A stretch of DNA of 64,000 bases from Clonostachys chloroleuca. Its lineage: Eukaryota > Ascomycota > Sordariomycetes > Hypocreales > Bionectriaceae. Within the stretch, counting starts at the first letter, position 1; each line of letters starts with the position of its first letter. Position numbers and translations under genes: made by a program. Positions 22,151 to 35,470 of the stretch are shown piece after piece. The notes under the pieces are model-generated. The model was not told the DNA's origin and did no database searches. It saw nothing but the letters and a program-made list of their open reading frames with translations. The DNA lies in the NCBI GenBank assembly GCA_037952775.1, contig JBANAY010000004.1, positions 14,384,001 through 14,448,000 on the forward strand, read 5' to 3'.

Positions 22151-22546
22151 AATATTATAGTTCTTAATTTATTCTCTTAGTTTAACTATCTATTTAAAGA
22201 TAGAATATAGTACTAAGGTATCTCTAGTATATAAGTAGATAATAGAAAGATTACTAGTAGTTTTCTATAAAAACTACTATTCTATCTAAGATTATTTTAT
22301 TTAGAATTCTATATAGTATAAAGACCTTATTAACTAGAACTCCTACTAATACTTTACTACTAAGTATCTTATAGATTATAATAAATAAGAAGTACTTTAT
22401 AAATTAGTCTATAATAATAAGTATTATATTATATAGTTTACTTTCTAGTCTTAGTATAGATAGAAAATCTATAATAAAGTCTATTAATATTTCTAACTAT
22501 AGATATATTACTTATAGGAGTAGTACTAGGAATCTATAGGGTTTAT

Positions 22547-22940
22547 TATAACGGTTGGATAACTTATACTGGACGGGGTCTAGGGTAGGTCGGGGTAGAA
22601 CCAATCAGAGTATTATTCTGAGTAGTATAATCAGGTTATCTTAAGCTGTATAATACGAGTTACTGTTAATATATAAGTATTATGGAGCTAGTAATAATAG
22701 ATACATAGATAATATTACAGTAGAGTTATAACTATATTAATAACTATCTGAAAGAGTATCCTATCTAGTAAAATAAATATATATATATACTAGGGGCTTA
22801 TAATAGCTTACTAGTAATCCAGAGTAAGTTTAGCTAAGGATTATTCAGGCTTACTAATAATCTGGAGTAATCTATCTCTTATTAGTAAGAAAAGTAGGGT
22901 ATACTATATAATACAGTAGGTATATACTTTATTCATAATA
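22547..22940 (-). repeat. LTR of Gypsy B (left, 3' LTR)
   Basis: 394 bp, starting TATAACGGTTGGATAAC and ending TTCATAATA; it pairs with 37298-37691. The first ~240 bp match the Gypsy C LTR, the remaining ~150 bp do not. Confidence 0.9.
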
Positions 22941-23280
22941 TATTGCTCCCTCCCTATTAGTTTTATCCTTAAGACCAGTTTTCACGGCCAATACTTAGTA
23001 TATAATTTCTTTATCCTCAATTATTCCATATATCGCTAACTATATTGCAGTCTTTATCTAAGAAATCACAGCAGTATAAGTATCTTATATCCCTAATCAA
23101 AGAGATAGGTATTAAAACTATACCTTACTTGAATTATTTTAAGCATAAGAAGATATATTATATAATTAAAGCTTCTTCTCGCTATAGAGAGTATATAAAG
23201 CTAGGTTAATCTTATAATAGTATTAAGGTAGTATCTCAGCATATATAATTTTATTCCTTATATTTCTGATTCCTACTAAT

Positions 23281-23553
23281 TCGTATATAGTAAAATATTC
23301 AGTTGCTAAAGAGCAGTATTTAGAGAATAAATTAGCTTTATCTAAGCTAGCTCTCCAGGAGGCTTTAGCAAAGGTTTCTCACCTTCGTCATCAGCATCAG
23401 GTAGCTCAGGAGAAATCCCAGTATTTATTTTATTATAGGGTATATAATTTAGATAAACAGGATAGTATTTATACTCAGGAGGAGGCAATTTTAGAGGAGC
23501 AGCAGGCTGTTAGTACAGCGCAGTCCCTTAGTACTATAGGGATTATTAATTAG
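23281..23553 (+). pseudogene. antisense accessory reading frame of Gypsy B (coiled coil)
   Basis: Between pol and the 3' LTR, on the strand opposite to pol, a frame is open from 23281 to the TAG at 23551-23553. Its last 80 codons read as a plausible alpha-helical protein rich in Glu, Gln, Ala and Leu (for example LALSKLALQEALAKVSHL), with coiled-coil character, while surrounding frames are closed. Upstream sequence is degraded, so the N-terminal part is lost. No ATG remains. Gypsy C has a different but similarly Glu-rich frame at the same place. Function unknown. Confidence 0.6.
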
Positions 23554-23699
23554 ACTTTGATTCTTCCTGACTTTTCCAATCCTTCCTTTTTTCCTGATAT
23601 TACTAGTAGAACTATCGGATAAGCTTCTAGCAGTTCTTCAGGTACTTAGCAGGTTCCCAGGTATTATCTTTATTAGTATATCCTTTCTATTTAATAAAG

Positions 23700-26600
23700 T
23701 AGAATATTTATCTATTTCTAACTTCTTTCTTTAGTATTTTTTCTAGCTTATATTCTTCTTTATAGACCTTAATCAGATAGTCTTAATCTGGAGTATTTTC
23801 TAGTACCTTTTTAAGTAATAAGATATAAAAAACTGGGTAGATATATATTATATCCAGTAGTAATAGTTTATAGTTAGTATCTAATTTTTTATTCTTAATT
23901 TTAAATAGTCTAAGTTTTTTATAATCTAATTTATTACTTAGTTATATTATTATAATATTTTTACAAAGTAGGTAGACTTTATCTCCCTCCTTTAAGATTA
24001 GTCTCTTTAATCTTATTTTATTATAGTATTTTTTTATTCTTTCTTAGATAAATTCTAATTCTGTTTTTATTTCTATATATAATAAATATAATATTTCTTT
24101 AGTAAGTATAGCAGCAGGTATATCTAGTCTATTAAGTATTTATTAGTTTTAGAATTCTAGTTTATAGCTATAGTTTATATATATAGGTATAAGTTAGGTA
24201 GATTCTTATACTGAACTATTATATATAATCTGAGCTATAGGTAATAGTTATACCTAATTATCTTATTTATAATTAATATATACTTATAAGTATTATTCTA
24301 GTATTTAGTTTAAACATTCTGTTTATCTATTACTCTAGAGGTAGTAAGCTATTATAAGCTTATACTTAGTACCTATTCATACTATAAGTAATTACTAAAA
24401 TTTAGAGGCAAAAGTTATTCCTCTATCTAAGATTATCTCCTCAGGTAGTCTATAGTAACTAACTATATATTATAGGAATTAATATATAAGGTCTTCTACA
24501 GAGCTTGCTTCCTTATATAGAATAAAATATCTATATTTCGTAAGTCTATTAATAATAACTAAAATACTATTATACTATACTCCTATTATAGGTTCTATTA
24601 ATAATAATAGCTTAATAATATAGTTAAAGGATATTAATTACTATAGTTATTCTAGTACTAGAACTAGCTTAAGTTCTCTATATAGTTTATATCTTACGGA
24701 TTTAATTTATATATAAGTATTATATTCTAAAACTACAGTTTATATATCTTTTTATAAACTCAGATAATTATAATATTATTTTATCCTATTAAATATTTTC
24801 TTAACTCCTTAATATCCTAAGAGCAGGTACTTATAAATTTCTTTAATAAGTACTATTCTTATATCTTATTATAGTATTTTTATATCTAGTATAGCTTCTA
24901 TTTAGACTTTAGTATATACTATTTCTCTTAGTATAGTACCTAGAGTTTATTATACTAAATATCCTTTATTATTTATTAAAAACAGTTATCTGTTAGTTTT
25001 CAGGATTATCTGTTTATACTCAGGTTTCCAGCTAAGGGCATTAGCTTATCTGTTTTCTAATCCTTTTTAATATATAATTTTATAGTTAAACTTAGATAAG
25101 TATTTAGTATAGCGGATTTATTATCTATTAAGTTATTAAGTTATAGTAAAATACTAAATATTCTTATAGTCTGTATATATCTTAACCTTATATTATATTC
25201 CCAGGCAGTAGTATTCAAATTCTTCGAATATATATATAATAACTATAAATTCCTTATTATAGATAGAGTAGTTAAGTTCTATACTATATAGTTTCTTCAA
25301 GTAGAACGCTATAGGGTATAGTCTTCCTTTATTATCCCTTTAGCTAACTTATATACTAATTATAAAATCTAAAGTATTAGTTTTAAGTTCTACTTCTTTA
25401 TTTAGATTAAATATCTATAGTATAGGTTTATAGGTTATATAATTCTTAATATTATTAAATATATCCTAATATTTTAAATTCTATTAAAATTCTTTTTCTT
25501 TCTTTATTAGATTATACAGGGGTATAATAATCTTCCTATAGTCTTTAATAAATTATTAGTAGTAATTAGTAAATCCAAGGAAGGCTTATACTTCTTTAAT
25601 ATTTATTAGCTCTTCCTATTTAGAAACTATAGTAATTTTACTTTTTTCTATTTATATTTTATTAGGTCGAATAGTATATCCTAGAAAGTTAACTTCCTTA
25701 ATATAAAACTAACTTTTCTTAGGTTCTACTAGGAGATTTATATCTTCTAGTTTCTTTAGGACCTTATATATATATTCTTTATATATATCCAGGTTATCTA
25801 AGAATATTAAAATATTATTAAAATATATAACTATAAAGATATTAAGATACTCCTAGAGTACTTAATTAATTATTTATTAGAATATTATAGATATATTTAT
25901 TAGTCCGAAGGGTATAATAAGGTACTTATATAAGCTAAACTTTATTCTAAATACTGTTTTCTATTTATCTCCTTCTTTTATTTATATTAAGTTATAAGCT
26001 CCCTTTAGATCTAGTATAGTAAACTACTATTTACCCTGTAACTAGTCTCTGAGTTCTATAATTAGCAGTAAGAGTATCCTGTCTTTATATATAATCTTAT
26101 TTAGCTAGCAATAGTTAATAACTAAACGGAGTTTATTATTCTTTTTAGATATAAATATTACAGGGTATCCTGCAGATAAAGTTAATAACTATATATAGCT
26201 CTTTACTAATATATTATTAATATATTTATAGAGTATTTATAACTGAGGTTCTGTAAGGTTATAGAGTTTATAGAAGGCTAGTTCTCCTCCGTTAATAATA
26301 GAGATTTCATAATCCTATTAGCTATATTATAGTAATCCGGTTTCTAAGGTTTCCTTAAATAATTTATTATATTTCCAGTATTCCCTTAGGATATAATTCA
26401 GTTTTCCTCTTTTAAAATATTCTTCCTTATCTTTTTATAGTTATTCCTTTCTAGCTTACTTATACTATAGATTAAACTTAATATTATAATTATATTTTTA
26501 TTAATTTATTATATATATCTAATTAATAAAGTCTATTTCTAAAGGTTATTCTAATTTTTATATTTAGCCTAAGATTTATTTTATTTATTATAATTCTTAG

Positions 26601-27803
26601 CAGGATAGATTTTTTAATATACTAGGTTATAGTACTATTAAGACTGTAACTACTATATCTACTTATTATTATAAGTTATTATTTTGGTTTTTTATAATAG
26701 TACTCTTAGTTATTAAGGAATTATTATATTCTTCTAATATCTAATAAAATTTTAATTTCTATTAATCCTAATATAGGTTTATAAAAGTATCCCTCTACTC
26801 TATATAGCCAGTAAACCAGTCTATTAGTAGGTTTATATCTTATAGCTATAGTAATCTTAATATAATATTATAGGAATTTAATAGTATTAGGTTATATATA
26901 ATATTAAATTCTTTCCTTTAAATTTCAGTTATAAGGTAATCAGTCTTAGAGTTAATAATTCTGTTATTATACTTAAATAATATCCTATCCGGAGTTATAA
27001 TATTATAGGACTTTTTCTTTATCCTCTATAGTAAGCAGAGTTAGTTAATTACTACTAGCGAGATATAATTATATAATACTCTATAGTCTATCTATACTAT
27101 AAGCTAGTATCCCTTAATCTTAATATCTATAATAATATTAATTAAATTTCCTCTCTTAATAGCTCCTAGGGTCTTCTAATTTAATATTATTTTACTGTAC
27201 TATAGCCCTATTACAGATAGTTTATATTGTTTTTTACCTGATTAACTTATTATTTAAGCTATTCTTACTTTTCTTTATTCTTAGGTACCTATTTCAGGAT
27301 ATCTGTAAGGGTTCTTAGCTTATCTGTATAGCTAGAGATAAATTATTCGTATTTCCTTTTCTAATTATTCAGTTCGCTAATTATTATAGGTATCCTATTA
27401 TTAGAGTAGGCTTTATCCTATTCTTTTTTATTAATAGAGGTAATTTCTTATTCCTCTATATTACTGCTTTCTTTACTATCTGTTAGGGATAGTACGCCTT
27501 ATTTATAGTATTATCTTATTTCTTCTTCTTATTATTAGTACTGCTAAAGATATAATTTAGCAGGGTTTATATTATTATTACTATACTTAGCCAGTTCTAG
27601 CGCTATTATTTTAGCTTCCAGGTAATTCCTATACTTCCAGTTGCAGTATTATTCAATTCGACTATTATATTCAGCTATTGCTTAATCTTTAAGGTCCTTA
27701 TTCTTATACTATAATTTAATTTTGGCCTTTTTATAAATCTTATACCTTAGTTTAGTATATAATTCCGCCAGTAGTTCACTATAGGTATATTCCTCAGGGT
27801 ATT
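23700..27803 (-). pseudogene. Gypsy B pol remnant (RT, RNase H, integrase)
   Basis: Minus-strand pol sequence full of stops. Readable landmarks are an RT fragment KLRLVINYC near 26120, the altered YxDD box (YFNN) near 25820, and an RNase H/connection end like ENRxANALS near 25050. The rest is a RIP-degraded Gypsy polyprotein colinear with 47187-51030 in Gypsy C. Confidence 0.75.
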
Positions 27804-27808
27804 CTTCT

Positions 27809-28672
27809 TGTTGAATTGAGAGACTATAGCCACTATAAGTTAGTGACCGTATCGCTATAAGTTAGCGGTTGCAACCACTAACCTCTAGCGGTCGCAACCA
27901 CTAACTGTTAGCGATCGCTATCCCCTGTAACAGCTAGCCAATAGCGATTGAGACCGCTATCCGATAGCGACTACGATCACGAGCCAATAGCGGTTGCAGC
28001 CACTGTGGGTCAGTGGCTACAGGCCGCTATAACCGCTACGGCTTAGCAGGCTCCAGTTCCTCTTTAGGGCTAGGAGCGTCAGCAGCGTTATTTATAGGTT
28101 ATTAGGCTATATTAGCCTAAATAAGGGTCTAGAAAATTCAGGAAAAAATCTGAGTAACTTCTAGTAGCCTAACCTATACCCAAGCTACCCTATAACCAAC
28201 CTACCCTAGACTAGACCTTAGATCTTAGATATCTCTTTCAGCTTTAAAGATAAGATATCTAATATCTATACTTAACTAATCAGCTTAACTAGCTCTTTCA
28301 GATAAAAGTGGGTCTTAAAAAGGTTATATATATCTATCTTATAGTTTGGTAGTTATAAGTCGATTTTTTAGATTTCCTATAGTAATGAATTTTACGGAAA
28401 ATCAAAAGTAGCCCGGGAAGCTGCTATAGCGGGTTTTAGAGTAGTTTTTAGTCGGTAGACCTATGAGAGAAATTAGTATATTTTTCCGGTTCCTCTCACC
28501 AAAATAAGATCCTTTTGCGCTATAAAATACACTATAAACCGAGTTTCTAGTATAAAGTTTGACTAAGTTATAGAGGAGTATTCGCTATAAGTTAGAAGCT
28601 AAAATTTCCACTGCTGCTAGTTATAGCAGTCTCAAGGCCTAATACACCTTGTAGGCCACTGTAATTTCAATA
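27809..28672 (+). repeat. 5' LTR of Copia copy 1
   Basis: 864 bp starting TGTTGAATTGAG and ending TTTCAATA. Its first 200 bp carry an array of near-palindromes around AGCGGTTGCAACC. By eye it is identical to the 5' LTR of copy 2 but differs at about 15-20 positions, nearly all transitions, from its own 3' LTR. Confidence 0.93.
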
Positions 28673-28689
28673 GGTTATAAGCCCGGCTC
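28673..28689 (+). promoter_or_regulatory. Copia primer-binding site, half-tRNA(iMet) type
   Basis: Directly after the 5' LTR the sequence GGTTATAAGCCCGGCTC is found. Its first 12 bases match, with one G-to-A change, the complement of the anticodon arm of eukaryotic initiator tRNA-Met (…GGGCUCAUAACC), as used by Drosophila copia, where a cleaved 5' tRNA half is the primer. The same bases occur at 46301-46317 in copy 2. Confidence 0.55.
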
Positions 28690-28756
28690 ACTAACTTATA
28701 GCGCTTCAACCGCTAAAACCGTCTTATATCCGCTATAAAGCCTGTATTTTTACTGG

Positions 28757-29210
28757 CTGAAGACCCCTGAAGGCCCCAGTGTACACCTGTCTCTTAGTGG
28801 TCAGACCACTGAAGACCCCTGCTGTGCAGCTCCTTCCTATAGGCTGCTTAGGCCCCTGTTAGCCCACTGAGACCCAGTATATAACCCGCTGTAATTGGCT
28901 CCTCTTGACCGCTAGATCCGCTGAACAAGGCCCTATAATTAGCTATCATAATCACTAGGTCCACTGAACAAACCCTTCTAATTAGCTATTAAACCACTGA
29001 AGAAGTCCCTGTTAGGCTGTTAAGCTCACTGAGTTACAGCGCTCTTAGCACTGCTAGAGCACCTGCCGCACAGCTGCAGACCGCTAAAAAGCCGGCTGCT
29101 AGCCCACTGAACGTTAGGTCAATTAACCGCTAAGCTCCAGACTCCTAAGCCCCTAAGCCCGCTAAAGACTATAGCGCTATAAGCACTGAAGAAATCAACT
29201 TTGAAGCTAT
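28757..29210 (+). repeat. degenerate repeats in Copia 5' leader
   Basis: The untranslated leader contains many imperfect repeats of a CCACTGAA(G/C)AA...CCCT...TTAGC(T) word spaced about 30-45 bp. The role may be RNA packaging or dimerisation, which is a guess. Confidence 0.5.
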
Positions 29211-29423
29211 TAGCTTCTTTATTTTCTAGAAGGCTTATTTTAAGCTCTAAAAAATTATAAAAAATATATTTGGAAACTAGATTTTTAGGAGAATTTTATT
29301 CTACTATCTTCAATTACCCTAGACCTCTTTCTAAGAGATCTAAAAGAAGTATTTATTAAACCTTCTAACTAGCTATTTAAGTCTTCACTGAAGCTCTAGC
29401 TAACTAGGCCTATTCGAGTTAGA

Positions 29424-32400
29424 ATGAGTGGGTCTAATAAGGGTAAACAACCCTTAGAGGGTTCCTATAAAGTTCCTTCTAGTCCTGTAGGTTCTAATAA
29501 GAATCTAGAACTTTTAGAAGAAGAAGTTAATAAAATAAGAACTCAACTAGCTTCTCAGACTGAAGAGTTTAGAACCCTAAAAGACTCTATAGGGAATTTA
29601 CAACTAGCTCTTCAAAACCTTACTCAGGTTATCTCTTCTAATTCTAAAGATAAAGAAGAAATTAAAAGAGAAGAAATAGCTAGTAAGATAGAAGTTAATA
29701 GTAAAGAGGAAATTAAACCCTTTAAGCTAGAAACTAAATCTTCTACTAGCTTAACCTCTGCCTTAAATACCTCTATAGTTAGAGAACTATCTAAGAGAGT
29801 ATATAGTTTTCCAGAAGATTATAGGCTAAAAGATAGCTCTAATTTCGATAAATAGAAACAAGCCTTAACTATACAGTTCAGAGCTTTTAGATTACCAGAA
29901 TTTATAGATAAACCTAATATAGCTAATTCCTTAGTAGATACTGAACAGGCTATAATTCTTATACTATTAAGAGATAGTTATAAAGAAGGACCCCAAGCTG
30001 CTATAACTTAGTTAAAAAGCCCTTCTAAAGCTTATAATCTCTTAGTTAAGCAGTATTCTCAAAGTTCTGAGATACAGAGAGGAAATCTATACTCTAAATT
30101 TCACTCTCTTAAGTTTTCTAGCTATAAGGGCTCCTTAGAGGCTTATAATTCTGAATTTATTAGTCTGTTAGCTAGACTAACCCTAGCTGGGGTTAAAGTT
30201 GAACCTATAGATCAGTTTAATCAGTATCTTCAGTCTTTAAAGGAAACCTTTCCTAGTTGGGCAGAAAGGCAAAGATCTAATATAAGATCTCAAAGAGCCT
30301 TAGGAAATAACCTAGAATCTTTAAACCTTCAGTTTCTTATAGCAGACCTCTTAGAGGAACAGAGAGATAAAAGCTCTTCTGTAGCTAAAGGAATAAATTA
30401 TAAGGTTAATAAAGCTAGAGAAGAAGCTAATAAAAAACTAGCTAATTCTAAGCCTAAAGATCCTAAAAATAACTCTTCTAATTATAAGAAGAATAAAAAA
30501 GGATTTAATTCTAATTCTAATAAGAATAAGAATAAAAGAGAATCTAATTCTAATAAAGAAGAAGATTCTAATAAAAAATCTATTAGCTTTCTAACTAGAA
30601 GCTATAACTTAGAAGAAGATTATATATCTACTTCCTCAGAATCTTCTTCAGAAGAAGAAGACTTATCCTTAGAGACTTATAAGACCTCTAGACCTAAGAG
30701 TTATAAAAAGCTGAAAAAAGTTATAGAGAAACCTATCTCTAGCTTATTATATAATACAGGTTCAACTATTCATATAGCTAATAAAAGGGAGTCTTTTATA
30801 GACTATAAACCCTTAAACTCCAAGGAAGCTAAACCTATTCTAACAGGTGGAGGCTTAGTTTATCCAAAAGGAAAAGGAACTGCTAAATATACAGTTCTTA
30901 TATCTAGAAATCCTATAAAATTTCAGGATATATATCTAGAAGAAACCCTCTATATTCCTTCCTTTAATACTGCTATAATTAGTGGTTTAAAACACTATAT
31001 CTCAGGAGGAACCCTTATAAAAGATAGGCTATATTCTAAAGATAGAGCCTGTTTTGGGTTATTTAATATAAAGGAAAATGGATTTTTCTTAACCTTAAAA
31101 GGAATAGAAACTCCCTTATTAAAATCCTTTTATAATTTCTATAATAGGGAAATAAATACTAGCTATAATTATCCCTTAGAAGTTAGAATTCCTAAAAATC
31201 CTACTTTAAATAAGGAAGATTATAAGGAAATCCCTTCTTCTATAGAAGAAGAAGAGTCTTTAGAAGACTATAAGTTTCTAGAAGAGAAAACTATAGATTT
31301 AGAAGAGGAAACTAAGAGAGCTTATAAGTGTAGCCTAGAGGACTCTAAAGCTGATATAGCTGTTATAGAGAGTCTTCAGGGTTCTGATGAGGCCTGTGGA
31401 TCTCAAGATCTCTTAGTTAATAACCCTTCTATCTTAGTTCCTTCTAATTCCTCTAAAACTAAAGCTATAAGCCTAAGTTCAGAAGAATATAAGAAACTAT
31501 TAGACTTAGCTGGTCTTTGGCATATAAGACTAGGCCACTTAGGGCTAGCTTTACTTAAGAAAACAGCTAACATAACTAAAGGAATTCCTAATTTTTCCTT
31601 AGTTAAAGATAAAGACTTTATTTGCTTAGCTTGTATTAGAGCTAAAGCAGTTAGGGTTATATCTAGAAGACCTATAGAAGATCCTTCTGAAGTCCTAGAT
31701 ATAATAGAGGGAGATATAGTTAAAATAAACCCTATACCCTATAATAAAAAGCCTTATAATCTCTTTCTAGTTGATAGAAAAACTAGATATCGCTGGGTTA
31801 TTAGTTTAGCTAATAAAGAAGCTATAACTATAACTATAGCTATTCAGAATTTATTTCGAAAATTTAAAAACCTTTATAATAGGTATCCTAAGAAGTTTCA
31901 CTTTGATGGAGGCCTTGAGATAAGCTCTGAATTAAGAGATTGGCTAGCTAAAAAAGGGATAGCTTTTTCAACCTCTAACCCTTATACTCATAGCCAGAAT
32001 GGTCTTATAGAAAGATCTATTAGGCTAGTCCTAGATAGGTTAAGAGCCTCTATATTATGGGCTAATATTCCTATATATCTCTGGTGTTTTATAATAAAAG
32101 CTATAGTTAAGCTAGTTAATTTAACTGCTATTACTAATAGAGACTTTACACCCTATGAGTTATTCTATAAGGAATTATAACCTTCTAAAAATTATAAGCC
32201 TAATTTAGGCTTTTATAAAGCTATAGGTAGCTATTGTGAAGCTATAATTCCTATAGAAAATAGGGAAAAATCCTATAAGCTTAATACTAGAACTGAACCA
32301 GCTAGACTATTAGCTGTATTAGGTTCTAATACTTATCTAATCTGGATACCTAGAAGAAAGCTAGTAACTAAAACTAGCTATATTAGGTTTCTAGAGAGAA

Positions 32401-34343
32401 TTAGTTCTTCAGATAAAGGTTTTCAGAAAATAGAAGTTGATAACTTAATTTCTAATAACCCAGAAGAACTTATAAACCCCTATCTTCTAAATAACCCTTT
32501 AGAGGGAGAAATAGAAGAATTAGATAATTCTAAGAATTCTAAAATACTAGAAGTCTTAGAGGGAGAAAAAAGGATAAATTTAGAAGAGCCTATCCTAGAG
32601 ATTTCTCTAGAAAATCCTAATACTCCTATATCTTCTAATATAGAAAATAAAGAAAATTCTATATTAGAAGATCCTATGGAATTAGATCCTAAGGAACTTC
32701 TTTACTATAGTTATAATATTAATTATAAAGTTAAGAAGAAAATATTAGATAAAGAACCCTCTTCTTTTAAACAGGCTATTAAGTCAGAAAATAAGAAAGA
32801 GTGGTTAGAAGCTATATTTGATGAACTAGAACAACTAGTATATCAAAATTGCTTTTCCTTTATAAATAAGACTAGTATACCTAAAGATAGAAAAATTCTA
32901 TTAAATAGGTTAGTCTTAAAATTTAAAAGGGATTCTAATAATATCCCTTATAAGTTTAAAGCTAGGCTAGTAGCTAAAGGGTTTATGCAAATAGAAGGCC
33001 TAGATTTTAAAGAGATCTTTGCTTCTATAGCTATTCCTTCAACTTGGCGAATTTTACTAGCTATAGCTAACCAGTTTAACTTAGAAGTTGAACAGGTTGA
33101 CTTTATAGGTGCTTTTTTAAATAGCTCCTTAAAAGAAACTATATTTATGGCTATACCTGAGGGCTTTATAGAGCTTTTAAAAGCTAGACCCTATCTAGTT
33201 AAGTTAATAACTAAACTAGGTTATAATCCTGATAAAGAACAGGTTATATAGTTAAATAAAGCCTTATATGGTTTAAAGCAAAGTCCTAGAGAGTGGCAAG
33301 AGGCTCTTAGAGCTCTATTTAAAACCCTAGGCTTTTATCCCCTAATTTCTGACCCAGCAGTCTATTATAATAAGATTTTAAAAATCTATATAATAACCTA
33401 TGTTGATGACTGTTTAATTATTGGTCCTAGCTTAATAGCTATAAATAAGCTAAAAAGGCAGCTAAATAAAGCCTATAAGCTAGAAGATAAAGGACCTGCT
33501 TCCTTCTTCTTAGGAATTCAAATTATAAGGGATAGAAATAAGAAGACTTTAAAGTTATCTCAGTCCCAATATATAGAAGAGGCTTTAGAAACTTTTAGTC
33601 TTCTAGATTCTAAACCTAACTTAGTTCCCTTACAACCTAATAGTATAAAGCAACCTTTATCTAGGAAGCTAAACTATAAGGAAATTAAGTTATATCAAGC
33701 TATAATAGGTACCTTAATGTATCTTATGCTTATAACTAGACCTGACTTAGGGTTTCCTATACAGTAGTTATCTTCTCAACTAGGTAATCCCTATATAGAA
33801 CACCTTAATCAAGCAAAAGGAACCTTAAAGTATCTAAAAGGTTCTAAATTACTAGCTATAACTTATAAAGCTACTAAGGATTTCTATCCTATAGCTTATA
33901 GTAATAGTGATTTTGCTGGAGATAAGTCTTCTAAGTCAACCTTTGGTTATCTAATAACCTTAGGAAATACCCCTATTAGTTGGAAGTCTAAGAAAGCTTC
34001 AACTATAGCTCTATCAACTACAGAGGCTGAAACAGATACTCTAGTAGAGGCTATTAGAGAGGTTTTATGGTTAAAAACCTTATATAAGGAACTAAAAAAC
34101 CCTATATCCTCTATAAACCTCTATTGTAATAATACAGGCTCTATTTCTAACTCTTCTAACCCTAATCTTCATAGTCGAACTAAACATACACTATTAAAGT
34201 TCAACTATATAAGGGAAGTTATAAAGCTAGAAAATATAAAGGTTATCTATCTTAATACTAAAGAGATACCGGCTGATAGGTTAACTAAACCCCTAGCCTC
34301 TATAGCTTTTAAAAGCTATATAAAGCTCCTAGGTTTATCCTAG
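29424..34343 (+). pseudogene. Copia gag-pol polyprotein, copy 1, with five in-frame stops
   Basis: One frame of 1,639 codons runs from ATG 29424 to TAG 34341-34343 with no frameshift, but stops occur at 29853, 30009, 32178, 33249 and 33765, each where Trp or Gln is likely (C-to-T or G-to-A changes). Domains in order: gag with a Lys/Asn/Ser-rich tail and no CCHC knuckle; protease with the site reading YNTGST (catalytic Asp now Asn); integrase zinc finger WHIRLGHLG...CLACIRAK and catalytic core with FHFDGG and QNGLIERS; reverse transcriptase with KARLVAKGF and YVDDCLIIG; RNase H with YSNSDFAGD and STTEAE; C-terminal TKHTLLKFNYIRE. Integrase and RT catalytic residues survive while protease and RNase H have Asp-to-Asn changes. 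It cannot be expressed in full without readthrough. Confidence 0.93.
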
Positions 34344-34601
34344 AAGCTTCCCTCTCTTAATAACCTTTATAGGGGTTAAATAGAGACTATTAGTCTCTAT
34401 TGGTTAGGTTTTATTGTAGTTACTACTTTCCTAGCCTCTTAGGAGTTTTCTTCTGAACACTCCTTTATAAAATAGCAAATAATAGGTTTACCCTATACTC
34501 TTTTAGTACGCTATAATCCTTGAAAAATACGCTATTTAGTGTATATTTTTTCGGATTTTTATCTCTATAAATAAGCACTATATATCCCTTTTTAGAGGGA
34601 G

Positions 34602-35465
34602 TATTAAATTGAGAGACTATAGCCACTATAAGTTAGTGACCGTATCGCTATAAGTTAGCGGTTGCAACCACTAACCTCTAGCGGTCGCAACCACTAACTG
34701 TTAGCGATCGCTATCCCCTGTAACAGCTAGCCAATAGCGATTGAGACCGCTATCCGATAGCGACTACGATCACGAGCCAATAGCGGTTGCAGCCACTGTG
34801 GGTCAGTGGCTACAGGCCGCTATGACCGCTACGGCTTAGCAGGCTCCAGTTCCTCTTTAGGGCTAGGAGCGTCAGCAGCGTTATTTATAGGTTATTAGGC
34901 TATATTAGCCTAAATAAGGGTCTAGAAAATTCAGGAAAAAATCTGAGTAACTTCTAGTAGCCTAACCTATACCCAAGCTACCCTATAACCAACCTACCCT
35001 AGACTAGACCTTAGATCTTAGATATCTCTTTCAGCTTTAAAGATAAGATATCTAATATCTATACTTAACTGATCAGCTTAACTAGCTCTTTCAGATAAAA
35101 GTGGGTCTTAAAAAGGTTATATATATCTATCTTATGGTTTGGTAGTTGTGAGTCGATTTTTTAGATTTCCTATAGTAATGAATTTTACGGAAAATTAAAA
35201 GTAGCCCGGGAAGCTGCTGTAGTGGGTTTTAGAGTAGTTTTTAGTCGGTAGACCTATGAGAGAAATTGGTATATTTTTCCGGTTCCTCTCACCAAAATAA
35301 GATCCTTTTGCGCTATAAAATGCACTATAAACTGACTTTCTAGTGTGAAGTTTGACTAAGTTATAGAGGAGTGTTCGCTATAAGTTAGAAGCTAAAATTT
35401 CTACTGCTGCTAGTTATAGCGGTCTCAAGGCCTAATACACCTTGTAGGCCACTGTAATTTCAATA
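34602..35465 (+). repeat. 3' LTR of Copia copy 1
   Basis: 864 bp beginning TATTAAATTGAG, preceded by the purine tract. It keeps TG at many places where the 5' LTR has TA. Its first ~480 bp match the 3' LTR of copy 2; the remainder differs from it at about a dozen sites. Confidence 0.93.
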
Positions 35466-35470
35466 CTTCT

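Larger units (their letters stand above)
27809..35465 (+). mobile_element. Copia LTR retrotransposon, copy 1
   Basis: A 7,657-bp element with 864-bp LTRs (27809-28672, 34602-35465) and target duplication CTTCT (27804-27808, 35466-35470). The uninterrupted site is seen in Gypsy C near 51035, confirming the ends. A primer-binding site follows the 5' LTR at 28673, and a purine tract (TAGAGGGAGTA) precedes the 3' LTR. One gag-pol frame runs 29424-34343. The order protease, integrase, reverse transcriptase, RNase H marks Ty1/copia. It is far less RIP-damaged than its Gypsy host and is mirrored by copy 2: every coordinate x here corresponds to 74990-x there. Confidence 0.96.

Noticed and set aside
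29424..33251. Open frames of 143 and 191 residues in the Copia element as separate small genes
   Set aside because: Both are pieces of one gag-pol frame cut by stop codons; the same applies to their mirrored copies at 45135-45566 and 41739-42314.
29853..33767. UAG/UAA recoding (readthrough) in the Copia polyprotein
   Set aside because: The stops sit at Trp/Gln-type positions together with Asp-to-Asn changes in catalytic sites, which RIP explains without recoding.
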